Source: Brachionus plicatilis | Taxonomy: Eukaryota; Rotifera; Eurotatoria; Ploima; Brachionidae | Direction of reading: 5' to 3' | NCBI GenBank assembly: GCA_010279815.1 | Contig: QEOQ01000041.1 | Span: 623,048 to 687,047, forward strand | DNA: 64,000 bases | Part shown: positions 1-12,800 of the stretch, piece by piece | Layout: every line of letters starts with the position of its first letter | How positions within the stretch are numbered: the first letter of the stretch is position 1 | Program-made: the position numbers and the translations under genes | The notes under the pieces: model-generated | What the model saw: only the letters and a program-made list of their open reading frames with translations | Database searches by the model: none | Told to the model about the DNA's origin: nothing

Positions 1-1253
1 CGGAGCCCACAAATTCCGACAACTACAACGCACTGATAAACAGCCTAAGAGAAAAGCTAAACATCAATGTGAGCGGCTCTGTCAGCCACAGCTCTTTGGC
101 ACTTTCCGCTCTCAGCTCGAGCTCGGACATCGCCGGGCTCAAGTCCTTCAATCTAGACCAAAACATGAGCGACCTCAGTCTACTGGACGAAATCTACGCC
201 GAAATAGAAGACAAATATTTGTTCCAGAAGGCCAAGAGCGCCAACCCAAAAGCAATTCAAAGCTCCTGCTCATGCTCCCATTCCTCCCAGTCGTCCCAGT
301 CGTCTTGCTCGTGCTCGTACACATCGGAGCCGGTTGCCGACCGGCCCCCGTTGCCCTCGGTGCCGCCACCCAATTTAGTCAGCTGCCATTCGGACGATAA
401 ACGAATGTCCCTGTCGCTTGAAGAAGAAATAGCGCTCGAAATTAGAGCCAAGCTCAACCAGGAGTATTTGGTGAGCAAAAAAGTGGAGGCCAGGACAGAA
501 AGGAGAGAGGACAAGATGGAGCAGAGCGTCGAATCGGCCCCGGACACTCCAGTGCTTGAGCCCGAGTATCTAGAGCCGATTTCGCTAGGCAAACCGGACA
601 AGAAAATGAATGAGAAAAAAACTAATAAAGTTATGTCAAATCCAGGTAGTCCCAAGACCAATTCGGATTTTATTCTATCACCATCAAAGCTCAAGTCCTA
701 TTTGATCAAGTCGCCCAGCTCAAAGAACCCGCCACTAGATCCCAGTCAGTCGAGAACCTTCAGCTACCTGTTGAAACAAAGCAATCGCATCACTTCCACT
801 CTCAGATTGATGAGGACCAAATCGAGCTCGAACCATGTGCACAATCAGTCCATTTACTCGCAGCCAATAGAGCAAAAATGCTACCAATCGACTGTAAATA
901 TTTGCCAGGAGCACAATCAGGTTGAGATAAGCCAGCCAACTTTGATTAGCCAAACTTTCGATTTGAACAACCAGGCTCTGATTGAGATAAAAAATGGAAA
1001 AAACCAAGGCGATGGGCTGAGATCTTCGTTATCGTCGTTCAACTCGTCGTTCGACACCTCCTCAACTAGCTCGGTGTATTCGCCAAAGACCGAATACGAG
1101 CACAAAAATCACGATTCTATAGATGGGTGCACCAAAAAGTTTCATGACCATTCGCCCACTATCGAGTCCAATTTGATCATAACTAATGTTTATGAGGAAG
1201 ATGGTAAACATGATTTAGGATACTTTTTTTTTCCTTTACCTGAACCGATTTAG
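1..1253 (+). CDS. 3' portion of an unrecognised Ser-rich protein (open at left edge)
   Basis: The reading frame with codons at position 3, 6 and so on is open from the window edge to a TAG at 1251-1253, so the real start lies outside the window. The product is Ser/Thr-rich and low in hydrophobic blocks, with Cys-Ser runs near 270-320 and a short Pro stretch (RPPLPSVPPPN, about 330-372). Two similar acidic amphipathic segments occur, LLDEIYAEIEDKYL (about 180-225) and LEEEIALEIRAKLNQEYL (about 418-470). The sequence is clearly GC-richer than the flanking DNA. A GT donor after 1203 (phase 1) could splice in frame to an exon at 3912 or 3921 and join this to the WIP-like exons; otherwise it ends at 1253. 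I do not recognise the family. Coding confidence is high, function unknown. Confidence 0.7.
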   Translation, partial: EPTNSDNYNALINSLREKLNINVSGSVSHSSLALSALSSSSDIAGLKSFNLDQNMSDLSLLDEIYAEIEDKYLFQKAKSANPKAIQSSCSCSHSSQSSQSSCSCSYTSEPVADRPPLPSVPPPNLVSCHSDDKRMSLSLEEEIALEIRAKLNQEYLVSKKVEARTERREDKMEQSVESAPDTPVLEPEYLEPISLGKPDKKMNEKKTNKVMSNPGSPKTNSDFILSPSKLKSYLIKSPSSKNPPLDPSQSRTFSYLLKQSNRITSTLRLMRTKSSSNHVHNQSIYSQPIEQKCYQSTVNICQEHNQVEISQPTLISQTFDLNNQALIEIKNGKNQGDGLRSSLSSFNSSFDTSSTSSVYSPKTEYEHKNHDSIDGCTKKFHDHSPTIESNLIITNVYEEDGKHDLGYFFFPLPEPI

Positions 1254-2110
1254 TCTTAAAGCCCAGCTTTCTTTTTTTTGTTGTTTAATTATTAAATTGG
1301 CGCAATATGTTCTTTTGTAAAAGTCAGTACAAACTGAGAGAAAGAGATGATTAGAAAATTTTATCCACAAGTGAAATTCAGCACAATATTTGCTTTTTTT
1401 GGAAATCACCTACAATATGTACTTCTCTAAAGCATTTAGAAATTAAAATCAGAGAATTAAGAGAATTAATATTTTACTTGTGGACAGTGCGAAATTCTAT
1501 GCACAATTTAAAAAAAAATATTTCAATTTTTTTTTGAAAAAAAAATTTAAATTAAAGATAAAAAAATTTCAAAAAATATTACATATGTTGTACCTTTTTA
1601 ATAAATCTAAAATACAGTTTTTCATTGATCAAAAAAAAGGATCAAAATAATTTAATTTAATTTCTATATTTGATAGATTTAGAATTTAAAATTTTAGGCA
1701 AAAAAGAAAGATATTTTGAATTTTTTTATATTTGATTTTAATTTTTTAACAAAAAAAATGAAATATTTTTGTTTTAATTGTGCTTAATTTCACATTGTCC
1801 ACACATCATTTTTCTGAGTTTAATTTCTTTATTTTTTAAGAGAAATGCATTTTGCACGTGATTGTCAAACTCTGATGAACAATTGATGAAACAATTTCTG
1901 CTTCACTTTTACAAAATTATCTATCATTTTATTCTTCTTGTTTGTACATGGTTACACAAAAGTAACAACTAGCGTAAAATCAAAAAAAATATCTACATGA
2001 TTTTACGTCATATTATGCATTTTTATATAAAGTTCAAAGTTTGATCCGATAACCATAGATGATTGTATAAATTAAAAAGAATTATTTTTGTTTCACTTTT
2101 TTTTCAATTG

Positions 2111-2560
2111 CCCTAAACTCTAGACCAGTATATTCTAATAGAGTTGATCCAAAATTGGGGTTTACTTTTTATGGCTTTAATTCCATTGAATTTATTCTAA
2201 AGCATATTTCCAAAAAAATTTCTTCTAAATTCTGGTTTTAATTTAAGAATATTTAAAAAAAATAAGACCTTTTTTTGATATATATTAAAAAAAATATTCT
2301 AATATATTTAGTATCTTTGTAATTCTAGATTAACACAAAAATTTAATGTTTTTTTAATTTTGTTCGAGCCAAAGCGAAAGTAAATACTAAATATCGGTCT
2401 TATTTTTAGATTATTCTTAGATAAAAATCATTCCTTAAGTATCTATGCTAAATCATATGTTATAATATAGCTACGATAGGATTAAAACCATATTGACTAA
2501 ATCCCAAATTTGAGTTAGCTTTTGGAATTAGAGTATTGGTCTAGAGTAAACTCTAGTGTA
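2111..2560. repeat. Inverted-repeat (MITE-like) element
   Basis: The arm beginning near 2111 (motif CTCTAGACCA, then TCTAAT) recurs as its reverse complement at about 2530-2560, with further degenerate matches inward. The interior is non-coding AT-rich DNA. No clear target duplication was found, so the boundaries are approximate. Confidence 0.45.
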
Positions 2561-2816
2561 AATTTTAAGACAATGAATTCTGTATTTTTTTTTTCAAAGA
2601 TAAAGTAACCAATATATAAGGTCATAATCAATACCATGGTTTTTATGTTAGTGAAGTAAACAAACATTTTGGTTAACTTTATTAATAGAAAGTTGTTAAT
2701 AATTTTAATTTAGAATAAAAAAATTGGTTCAAATGACGAGACTTCAGAATCAAGATCCCATTGAAATATTGACACGGTCACAATTTTCTGAAATAATTAA
2801 CTGTCTAAATTTGTTC

Positions 2817-2959
2817 GGGTCTAGTCAGTTAAGCATAGAATTGTTGACGTAATTTCAAAAATGTGAGCAACAAAATTTTAGCAAAAAATTTAAATTTAAA
2901 TTTTAACAAGATTTTTTCACATAATATGTGAGCATTTGTTCATGTAACTGACTGGACCC
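2817..2959. repeat. Small inverted-repeat element, about 143 bp
   Basis: The left end GGGTCTAGTCAGTTA is mirrored by TAACTGACTGGACCC at the right end, one mismatch over 15 bases. The AT-rich interior has no coding potential. It is compatible with a short non-autonomous DNA transposon; the target duplication is not evident. Confidence 0.5.
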
Positions 2960-3911
2960 CTTTAAATTTCAAATTATAATTTTACCAAGGATAAAGTAAT
3001 ACTAAGGAAAAGCAAAGGACAGTCATAATTTTAAGCTAAGAGTAATATTATATTAATTAGAATTTATTTTTCAATAATTTATATTAGTATGTATACCAAG
3101 ATTGTTTTTTTTTCTATGGTAAATTGAACCTCTATGATCCAAACATTTATCAAAAACTGAACAGCGTTTCTAGTAATTGAGGAGCTATGGTTTAAAAATA
3201 AAATCTTTAAATGAATTAATTTTATTAATGTATTTTTCTTTTGACTTTACGATTTTTTTTAATTATTTAAAGGTCCATAGGCTAAAAGTATAAAATTTTA
3301 TGCAAAATAAATAATCTAAAATGAATTAAATATTCGAAAAAATAATTAAGAATTTATTTTTGAGGCCAAAAATTTTAAATAAAAAAATAAGGCCAGTGCC
3401 CAAGTTAATATATCTTGATTATTTTTTGTTCATTCAAATTTTTTTTTTTATTCCAAAATTTCTGAATTAAAATATACTGTTTATTTTAATCATCAAAATT
3501 TATTCTAATTAGAATGATTGATTTTTAAAACTGCTTTTAATTATTTAAAATCTAGAAATTGTTGTGATATCAATTTTACTAATAATTTTAGGGCTGAATT
3601 AAAAAAACAGTTGTTATTTTGAGTTTTTTTTTTTGACTTTGATGCTTGGTCTTCATTTTTTTCATTTAAAAATATTTTCGAAAATTTATACTTAAAAAAT
3701 ATTTTTGGCATGTCAATTCCTGCTTTTATAAAAATAAGATAGAAGTGCGTCATGGCTGAAATTTTCCTAAAAAAATGTTGCCCTCGCAACCAATTTTTAT
3801 TCATTTCATCAAACAAAAATTCAGATTTTAATTTATTCAATTTACTTATCTTAAGATCACACTTTGAACTTAAACTTTTTTTTAAAATTTATTAATAAAA
3901 TTAATTAATAG

Positions 3912-5148
3912 ACCTAATAGCTACTCATCAACAAACAAAGCATAACACTAACACTAACAACTCTGGTAGTCACTACGCTTCTAATTCGGTAATTAACAAA
4001 CCGCTTCCGACAGTACCGTCGAGTAATGTAAATAGTCGACAAAGTAATAAAGAAAACGGGCCTTCGAACAGTGTAAATAATTTTCAAAATCAGAAAAGAA
4101 TCTTGGAGAATTTGTTTTCGTCGTCCAATTCATCATCGGTTTCGACTTCATCATCGATTTCGTCAACAAATGGACAAAATATTTCCAAATCGAACGACAT
4201 CAATAAAAGCAGAGCAAATGGGGAAGTGAAAAAAATGGCACCACCAGTTCCTCCACCACGCCAAGACCTTACCAGAGATGACACTATGATCAACAAATGT
4301 AATACTAATTTAAATATTTATCATTATGGTATTTCGAAGCCTCTCTCTGCAAATTCTAATTATAAATCAATGAATTCGATTAATTTAGTATCAAACTCTA
4401 ATTCGGTCTATTACAATTCTGCCAATTTAAAAAATAATACGAATAGGAAATCATTAAATTGTAAAATTGTTTAATCAAATTTAATCTTTTAGTGTGTAGT
4501 GACTGCACTAGCTTGAGGTTCATTTCTTACACTTGACTATTAGCTCTAAAAATGCTTTATTTAATAAATAACAAATTTTTTGAAAAAATTTTATTTCTAA
4601 ATTTAAATTTGTGTTTAGATCAAGGTCAGAGCCAAATACCGGCATTTCCGAAGCCAGTTCGCGCACCATCACCGTCATCTGGAGCAGGAACGCCACAGTT
4701 TCCAACAACAAACAAGCCTCCACCGCCACCTCCAATGACCCAGCAGCATCCACCTTTGCCACCAGCACCTTCAGTTAATCAAGCACCTGTTCAGCCCCCT
4801 TCGCTGCCTCCCTATAACCGTAATGTGACCAAGCCAGCCAATGCTGCTCCTCCACCGCCTCCTCCTCCAGTTGCTCCACCACCAATACCTGAAAAATACA
4901 ATCATCATCCACCACCGCCACCACCGCCGAACCAGCCACCACCACCACCTCCGCCGAGCAGGCCAGCGCCTCCAAGACCACCACCACAGCCACCTACCAC
5001 CAAATTAATAGACGATCTGGATCGACGGTTTCAATTTTTGCCTTTGCCAAGTTCAGCCGAATTGCCAAGGGTTTTTAGTCCTCCAAATGACCGAGAGTAC
5101 CCAAGTGCCAAATATGAAGTTAAAATGAGATCGAATGGCAATCATTAG
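3912..5148 (+). CDS. WIPF: WIP/verprolin-family WASP-interacting protein, C-terminal exons
   Basis: Two exons, 3912(or 3921)-4298 and 4619-5148, join in phase 1 across a 320-bp GT-AG intron. Exon one is Ser/Asn-rich and ends in a MAPPVPPPRQDL proline motif. Exon two carries long proline runs (7-8 consecutive Pro) and finishes with a segment LDRRFQFLPLPSSAELP followed by YPSAKY. That segment matches the order of conserved features in the WASP-binding domain of WIPF1/2 (ESRFxFHP...LPPP...YPSK). WIP proteins bind profilin and G-actin, stabilise WASP/N-WASP and promote Arp2/3-dependent actin assembly. The N-terminal WH2 actin-binding motif is not seen in the window, so the 5' part is missing, upstream, or in exon 1-1203. 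Assignment rests mainly on the last 45 residues and the proline context. Confidence 0.72.
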
Positions 5149-6295
5149 ACAAGAAAATTTCTATTAGTCTATTCAGTGGCTATTTGTAAATTGATCACTT
5201 TAGTTTTTTATTTGGTAAAGTAAATTGGTTTATTGGATCTAAGTGTGTATTTAAAAAAAATTATCACAATTTTTTTGGAAATTCAACTTTTATTTTTTCT
5301 CTACAATTGTCTAAATTCTAAGATCATTATTAAATGGAAATTTTTTTTATCCAGTTTTATTTTACATTTCGCTATTTAATTGAGCCAACTTTAGCTTAAA
5401 AAACCTTAAGTAAATTGCATTATTTTTATTTATATATTATTAAATAAATAAATTATTTTTACAAAGTTTAAATAAAATTTTTTCTAAAAAAAGATCAAGA
5501 AATACTAAGAATTTAAACATAAAAAAGTCCCAAATTTAATTCACTGTAAAAATATTTCATCAATTAAGCATTTTCTTTTATTGCTATAATTTTAATTTTT
5601 GGTTTAAAAATTTGAATTTTTTAACATCCAAAGTCAAAATTTTTGTAAACTCTTTTTATAATAATTAATTTGAAACTAAAGATAAAAGATTTTATGAATT
5701 TACTGATTAAAATTTCTTTTTTTAAATACTAATAAAAAAATGCTTAGAACCTAAATTTTTGTAAAGCATAATTTTATTTTGTTGTTAACAAAATTAGACA
5801 AATCATCATCAAAAATCATCAAATTCTTAATTAGGAATTATTTTAATTAATGGAATTTAAATATTTTTTTATCCAATAATAAATATCTTCAAATATTTAA
5901 TTTTAACTTTATTATTCCTAAAGAACATAAACTATTAAATTTGTTTTTAAAATAATAATTGAATTTTCTTTAAATTTTACTCTATTTACTTTTCATCAAA
6001 TTGAGATTATAAAATCTGATACAAAGACATGTCCCAAATCCGACATTTTTGAGAATAAAAAATTTAAATGTCATCTAAATTGCACCAAAAATTGAACTTA
6101 AGATTAGATAAAAAAATCAAATACACACCAATATATGGTTAAGTATTTATAAACTATGTAAACTGAAGATAAAGTTATCTTTCATATTTCATAACTACAA
6201 GATAATACATTTTCTTTTGCTAATAAAAACACCTCTTAAATCTTTAGTTATTATTTCAATAGTCTTTTTAAATTATATTTAGAAAAGCTGAATTG
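5149..6295. other. Non-coding spacer between WIP-like and MYORG-like genes
   Basis: Poly-A/T-rich sequence with no exon signal on either strand. AATAAA-type signals near 5440 could serve the upstream gene. A polypyrimidine-plus-AG acceptor lies at 6281, 14 bases before the next ATG. Confidence 0.6.
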
Positions 6296-8633
6296 ATGCT
6301 GGAAAAAAGACTGAAGACCATTCAACAAACAATTGTTGTTTTTACAATATTAAACTTTATCCTTCTACTAGGATACCTAATTATATCCTTAACTGTGATT
6401 AAAAAAGAAACATGTCCAGCTGAAAATCCATTATTTTCTGATGAAAAGCACCAAATTTTAAACCAAGACAATTTTGTCGTTCATGATTTAAAAAATAAAG
6501 ATATTTTTCTTTATGATAGCTCAAAAAGTCCGGTATTGAGTGCCAAAATAGGCAACAACCTAAATTTAGATGATTACCAAGAAATAACTATTGAAAAAAG
6601 TCGCCAAAATGCAGAAGATTATCGAGCCATATATGCAGCCAAGTCCAAAGCTGCCAGTTTGGTTTTAGATGTCAAGACTAAGAAATCTGATTCAATTACA
6701 TGTAGGACCTATGACTGGACTGTTGATGAGCCATTGAACTCCAACTATGCTAAGCAAGAATTTGAAGACTGTTTTTATTTGGGAAATGCATCATGGTACG
6801 GACAGGCTGAAAATAAAAACCAACAATTTTGGCCTATTAATGACATCGAATTTAAGGAATATTCGCCTTATTTGACAGGTCTATTCGGTGACATTTGGAG
6901 TTCTATTTTGGAACGATACTGGCTATCATCCAACGGTGTTGCTGTCATTGTCGAGCAATCAATTCCTCTATTTGTTAAAAAAAACAAGACTTCATTTTGT
7001 CTATTGGCAAGTTCCAAAGAGCCCTATCACAATCAACATTTAATAGTTAAGCTTAAATACGACATTTGCCAAATAGATCAATCCTCTACCAAAACTGACT
7101 TTTTAAATCAACTACAATTGTTCGTAATAAATAATTATTTTGCTAGGCCAGTTGGTATTCCAGATGAGAGAATGTTCAAAAGTCCAATTTGGTCAACTTG
7201 GGCAACATTTAAAAAGAAAATAAATGAAACAACTTTGAAAATGTTTGCACATGACATATTGGCGAACAATTATTCAAATTCTCAATTGGAAATAGATGAC
7301 AAATGGCAGACAAATTACGGAGATTTTATTTTTGATACAAATAAATTTCCAGACATGAAAGGTCTAATTAGTTATTTGAATAATTTAAATTTTCGAACAA
7401 CTCTATGGGTTCATCCATTTGTGAATATTGAAGCTGAAAATTTTTTAAAAGTTTCACTTGCTTTTCTTGAAGTTAGAGCCCCTGACGGTTTAAGACCCGG
7501 TAATAAAAAAAATATCTTTAAATTTATTTTTTAATTTTAATTTTAAAAAAGCAATAACTTCATGGTGGGATGGAATTGCTGCTGTTGCTTTAGACATGAC
7601 AAATCCAAATACTACAGAATGGTTCCATAAACAATTGGAAAAAATAAGAAGTGATACAGGAATAGATTCCTTTAAATTTGATGCTGGTGCCTATTTAAAA
7701 TATTTTTATGCGTTAAAATTTTTAAATTTAAAATTTTTTTAGGAGAACTAAATTGGCTCTCACGTCTTTTCTGGTTGTATAATACTACAGTAACACCGGA
7801 TCAATATTCGATTGATTACGTGAAAATGGCCAGCAGGTCCGGAAGAATGATCGAAGTTCGAACAGGAACCCAAACTCAAAATTTTCCAATTTTTGTAAGA
7901 ATGCTTGACAAAGATTCAACTTGGGTAACAAAATAAAAATCAGGAAAAAATTCATTTGAATTTATTTTTTTTCAATTTGAGGGTTATGATAATGGACTTA
8001 AATCTGTTGTTACCACAGCACTTTTAATGAGCATTTTAGGCTATCCGTTTATACTTCCGGATATGATTGGTATTTTTTTAGAAGCAGAAATTTTTAACTT
8101 AAATTTAAAAAAATCAATTAGGAGGAAATGCTTATGTATTTGAAGGTGGAGAAATTGTATTTGAAACTGATTTAATTGCATATCCAGATTATCAATTGTA
8201 TGTGAGATGGGCGCAGTTGACTGCTTTTCTTCCCTCAATGCAGTTTTCAATTCCGCCATGGCACTACAATAACAAAACTCAAGTTCCTGTGAACAAAATT
8301 TGTAAAGAACTTGTTGATTTACATGAACAATTAGTGTATCCAATTTTGATAGAATATGCCAACAATGCTGTGGTTACAGGCGAGCCAATTATAAGACCAC
8401 TCTGGTGGACAGATAATTCAGATTTAATGGCGTTAAAAATATCAGACGAGTTTTTGGTAGGAAATGATATTCTAGTGGCACCAATCTTAGATGAAAATCA
8501 TTATAAGCGTGATATTTATTTCCCAGTAGGTGATTGGGAAGCAAAAAATGGGACAATTTATCAAGGACCTAAAATGATTAAAGATTATCCAGCTCCAATT
8601 GACGAAATTCCGTATTTTATACGAAAAAAATAA
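6296..8633 (+). CDS. MYORG: MYORG-like family 31 glycoside hydrolase (type II membrane protein)
   Basis: Five exons, 6296-7499, 7552-7686, 7743-7924, 7982-8069 and 8122-8633, joined by 52-57 bp GT-AG introns, give 706 aa in one frame, close to vertebrate MYORG (about 714). Residues 11-34 form one hydrophobic helix after a short basic N-terminus, so the catalytic part should be lumenal or extracellular. GH31 landmarks appear in order: SPIWSTWATF, the WWDGIAAVALD strand, FKFDAG with the likely nucleophile Asp445, LDKDSTW with the likely acid/base Asp, GYPFILPDMIGGN, and the C-terminal FLVGNDILVAP and DVYxPxGxW-type beta region (DIYFPVGDW). Human MYORG is reported as an alpha-galactosidase-type glycosidase; the substrate here is not known. 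An acceptor-like AG at 6281-6282 just precedes the ATG. AATAAA occurs at 8667-8672. Confidence 0.94.
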
Positions 8634-9813
8634 AATTACAAGCATCAAAAAAAATTTTCTCAATTAAATAAAATCTTATATGATTAATTTCAAAATCTTT
8701 TTATTTAAAAAAACTTTATTTTCAATATCAAATTGATTATTATTTGGAAAAAAAAGTTCGATAAACAAACTTTTTAATTTAGCTAAATTACTTTTATTTT
8801 TATAGAATGATCAACATTAAGTAAATTTTTTCTAAATAAACTAATCAAGTTAAACAAAAACTAATTATTTTCAACTAAAATTAATTAATTTCAACATGCA
8901 GGTAATATTTTTTCATATTTAATTTACGTTAGTTTTGTATTTATTAAATCTTTATTAAATCAATTTTAATACTAGGTTAAAAGGATAATGGCAATACTTT
9001 AACTTAAATTAACAACTGATCTATGTACAACTGATCAATTCACAATAAGCCATTTTTTTTCAATTCTTTGATTTTAAAAAAGAAAAATTTTAATTTGATG
9101 CTAAACAATTTTAAAACTAGAAATAACTAAACCCCATAATTGGAATTTAAATCATAAAGTTAATTTTTTTGGTTAATTCATGAATTTACATCGTGGCGTT
9201 TATCCTTTAAATTGAATAAGTAAATGAAAATCTGGTGCAAAGGTCTATCAAATTTTCCATTTCAAAAAATGTGTATTTAAAATCTTTTAAATTAATTTAA
9301 GCTGTAGATTGCATTGTTATTTAACAAAGCATATATTCCATGTAAAATAATTTGTTTCTTTTGAACCAGAAGATTCAAAAAAAAAACCTCTATTTCATTT
9401 AGAATATAAGTCACATTTATCTGAAGGGAGATGTTATAATAATAACGAACCCTAAAGTTCATTCTATAAATTCGACAAATTTTTTCCGCATCAAAAAAAA
9501 AATTATAATCAATTTTTTTGAAGAATACTATAAAAACAAATGTGCAAGAAATCATTTTCTATAAAAAAATTTAATTTTGAAGACAGAATTTTAAAAAAAA
9601 TTCGTTATTATTCTTTTTAATCATTTAAGCTATTAAAATGCTACATAATGCAGCGTTTGCTAATTTTAGGAATGAAAGCATATTTCTACCAAAATGAATT
9701 ATTAATCATAAAGTGTAATTTTAATTTAAATTATGTTTTTTTATAATGCTTTTTTTTATAAATAATAAGTTATTCTTTTTATTATTATTAATAAAATGTT
9801 TTCCTAGATTAAA
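8634..9813. other. Non-coding spacer upstream of the DDX60-like gene
   Basis: Holds the polyadenylation signal of the upstream gene and otherwise AT-rich DNA. The minus-strand open frame at 9292-9555 is Phe/Tyr/Asn-rich and looks spurious. Confidence 0.6.
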
Positions 9814-12800
9814 ATGAACACAAACCCGGAAAAAATGAGTGTTAATGAAAATGCTGGAGTATCAAAATATTCAATCAAGTTTTCCAAAAATGACATTACC
9901 AAAGAAATTTCAGATTCATCTGTGATTTTAATTGATGGAATATCTCTGATAACCGATTGCTTTCTTAACCATGAAATGAACTTGTTTCATGGTGGACAAT
10001 ATTTACATTTTGTTTATCTTTTTGAAAGATTTATCGACATACTACTCGATTTGACCGAGCATTTTTTCATTGTATTCTTCGAAGATTTGAACATATATTT
10101 TGAAAAAGACAAAAGCCTCAATTTGGCCATAGGTATTATCCTTAACCATTTAGTCAAAATAAAATCAGTCAAAGGAAGACTTAGATTTTTTGACAATTTT
10201 TTGTCTAAAAAATACCAATCGTTTCTTGATGAAGAAAAGCCTACATTTATAGCACTTAATGAGTTGACTAAATTCAATAAGCTCAAAATAAATAAAAAAC
10301 AAAAAGATGAAATCAAGAATATTTACCAAATATTACCAATTTACCATATTGGCAAAGAAATAAACATTCTTGTTTTGAATGAAATGATTATTGAATCCAA
10401 CAGACTAATAGCTTTTTATGCCCAACCCAATACCGGAACTAGAAAAAAATTCGCAAAATTAAATATTTATGATGATTTATTAAAAGCGTTCAGAACAAAA
10501 CAGATAAAAGAAGAAAAAAAATATGATTTTTTGGTCAAAATATCATCGGATTTCAGAAAAGAAGCTGAAAATTTATCAAAAATTAAAGGAGATAAGCTAA
10601 CTATTTATTTATTAAGTCTTCTTAACTGCTTTTTTAAGAAAAGACCCGAAACCGATGACTTACAATTCACTAGATTTGCTATTCTAGCGATTTTAAATGT
10701 TTATCTAACTGAGAATTTAGACTTAAGAACTCGTTCAATTCGATTAAAACACAAAATAAAAATAATAGACTCACATTCAAAGCATTTACTAAATATCCTA
10801 AAGGACTCATTAGCTTTTATAATTGGTTCACAAGCTTATGAATACATTGATTTCAAACCAAAAACAATTTCTGATTTATTTGATGGAAGAATTTTTAGCT
10901 TTACTTGGCTTCTGGTACAAACAGAAAAAATTAATTGGTCTGCTATCCTGGATGATAAGCTTTGTTCAGATTTAAATGATTGTTTTATATTTTTATCACA
11001 GTCGATTACAAAACTGGACAAAAAAGATGCACAATTCAATCAAATTGTTAATTTGGGAACCTGCGATCCAACCAGAGAGGAAATGTACTTGATTTTTGAG
11101 CAAGTTTTCCCTAAAATTTTTACTTTAAAAAAAATTGAGTCAAAATTTTTTAAAATTAAAAATCAAAATTTCAATTTAAAAATAAATTGCATTCAACATC
11201 AACTAATCGAAGCGCTTATTGAAAAAATGTGTGACAAAAATGAAATAAAATGGAAAACTGACAATGAGTCTGAAAGCATGGAGAAATCGGTCGAACAATT
11301 TATGGCCAAGAATAAATGGTCTGATAATTTTAAAACTATAAAATCCGTAATTAGAACTAACATTGAGAGTGATGGAATTTCTAACGAAATCATCAAGACC
11401 CTCAATATTTATTCACTTGAATCGAACAATTTTCTTTCAAGGTATTCAGAAAAACAAATCGATTTGAAGCAATTAGATTCTCTGATTAGAAACAAACATT
11501 ATCTAAAAATGGAAAAAATATTAAGCATTTATCCCGAAACATTTCAAAATGATTACATTTACTTGGAAAATGTTTTTAAAGTAGTTAGAAAATTGTCAAA
11601 AAAATCAAAATTCACCGAAAATTACATGAAAAATTTTACATTTTTAAAATTAACTAAAAATCTTTTTTCAAAAATGAACACAATTTGGTCTAAAATTGCA
11701 TCAAATCAAAGATTAGATAATCTTGTCGAGATGTTGACCATAGTGATAACTATTTTAGACTTTTACCAATTTAATAATTTAAAAAATCAAGTCATGGAAT
11801 ACATTAGCCAAAAATTTAAAAGAAATCTCTTAGTTTTAGACTCGACTGAGCACTTTGACCACAATTCGTCTGAACATCGTTTTCAATTATTAATTTTAGA
11901 AGAGATTTTGCAGCATCAGCGTATTTCTGTTCAAGATAAGCGAACAAAATTGTTTGTTCCTGATGAGTGGCAAGTTGAATTCTTGGATGCTGTTGACAAA
12001 AGAGAATCAATGCTTATAGTGGCGCCTACTTCCAGTGGCAAAACATTTGCTTCGTTTTATGCAATGGAACAAGTAGTGAAAAGCAATGACGACTCAATTT
12101 TAATTTATGTGTCTCCAACTAAAGCCCTGGCTAATCAAACTTCGTTTGGCATAATGAAAAGATTCGAGGGATACAAGCCAAATTCTGGAAAGAAGCTTTG
12201 CGGAGTTTTTTCAAGAGACTTTAGGCAAAATTTGTTTGATTGTAAAATTTTGGTGACCGTGCCTCAGTGCTTGTTCATTTTGTTGCTGAATTTTTACCAT
12301 ACCGAATGGCCCAAAAATATTAAATATATTGTATTTGACGAAATTCATTCTTTAAGTGGAGAAAAAACAAATGATATCTGGGAATATTTACTCCTTTTAA
12401 TCAAATGTCCATTCATTGCATTAAGGTAATTACTACTAAATATTAATATAAAAAATTTTAATTTGATAATAAATATACTGATATATATTTTTAATATTTA
12501 TATACAGTGCCGGAAGTTAACTTGTCACATCATATCATATGATATCAACTGATATCAGCTAATATCAGGAAAAAAAATTTATTTACATATTTTTACATAT
12601 AGAAATTCAAATTTTAATCCATCTGATATTATCTGATATCAAATGATAATAGTAGTGATGAAATCGAATTAGCTTTTTGGACACAAATTGAAACTTGAAT
12701 AAATAAAAAATTTGGAAAGACTTTTGAAAAAGTAGAATATTCGAATTAAATCTTAAATATAAGATAAATTTGAATTTATATTTGATTTATTTTTATTTTT

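Larger units (their letters stand above)
1254..3911. other. AT-rich non-coding stretch (intergenic or a 2.7 kb intron)
   Basis: No convincing exon is visible on either strand. The stretch is poly-A/T-rich and contains two inverted-repeat elements listed separately. The minus-strand open frame at 3541-3840 is Lys/Asn/Phe-rich and looks like chance. If the 1203 donor is used, this whole stretch is an intron. Confidence 0.5.

Noticed and set aside
175..1105. Minus-strand open frames opposite the Ser-rich exon
   Set aside because: They are mirror images of Ser/Glu-rich coding sequence without any recognisable domain.
3541..3840. 99-codon minus-strand open frame
   Set aside because: Lys/Phe/Asn-rich, typical chance frame in AT-rich DNA; no splice context or family resemblance.
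4775..4993. Minus-strand Val/Ala-rich open frame
   Set aside because: Antisense of the proline-run codons (CCA/CCG/CCT) of the WIP-like exon.
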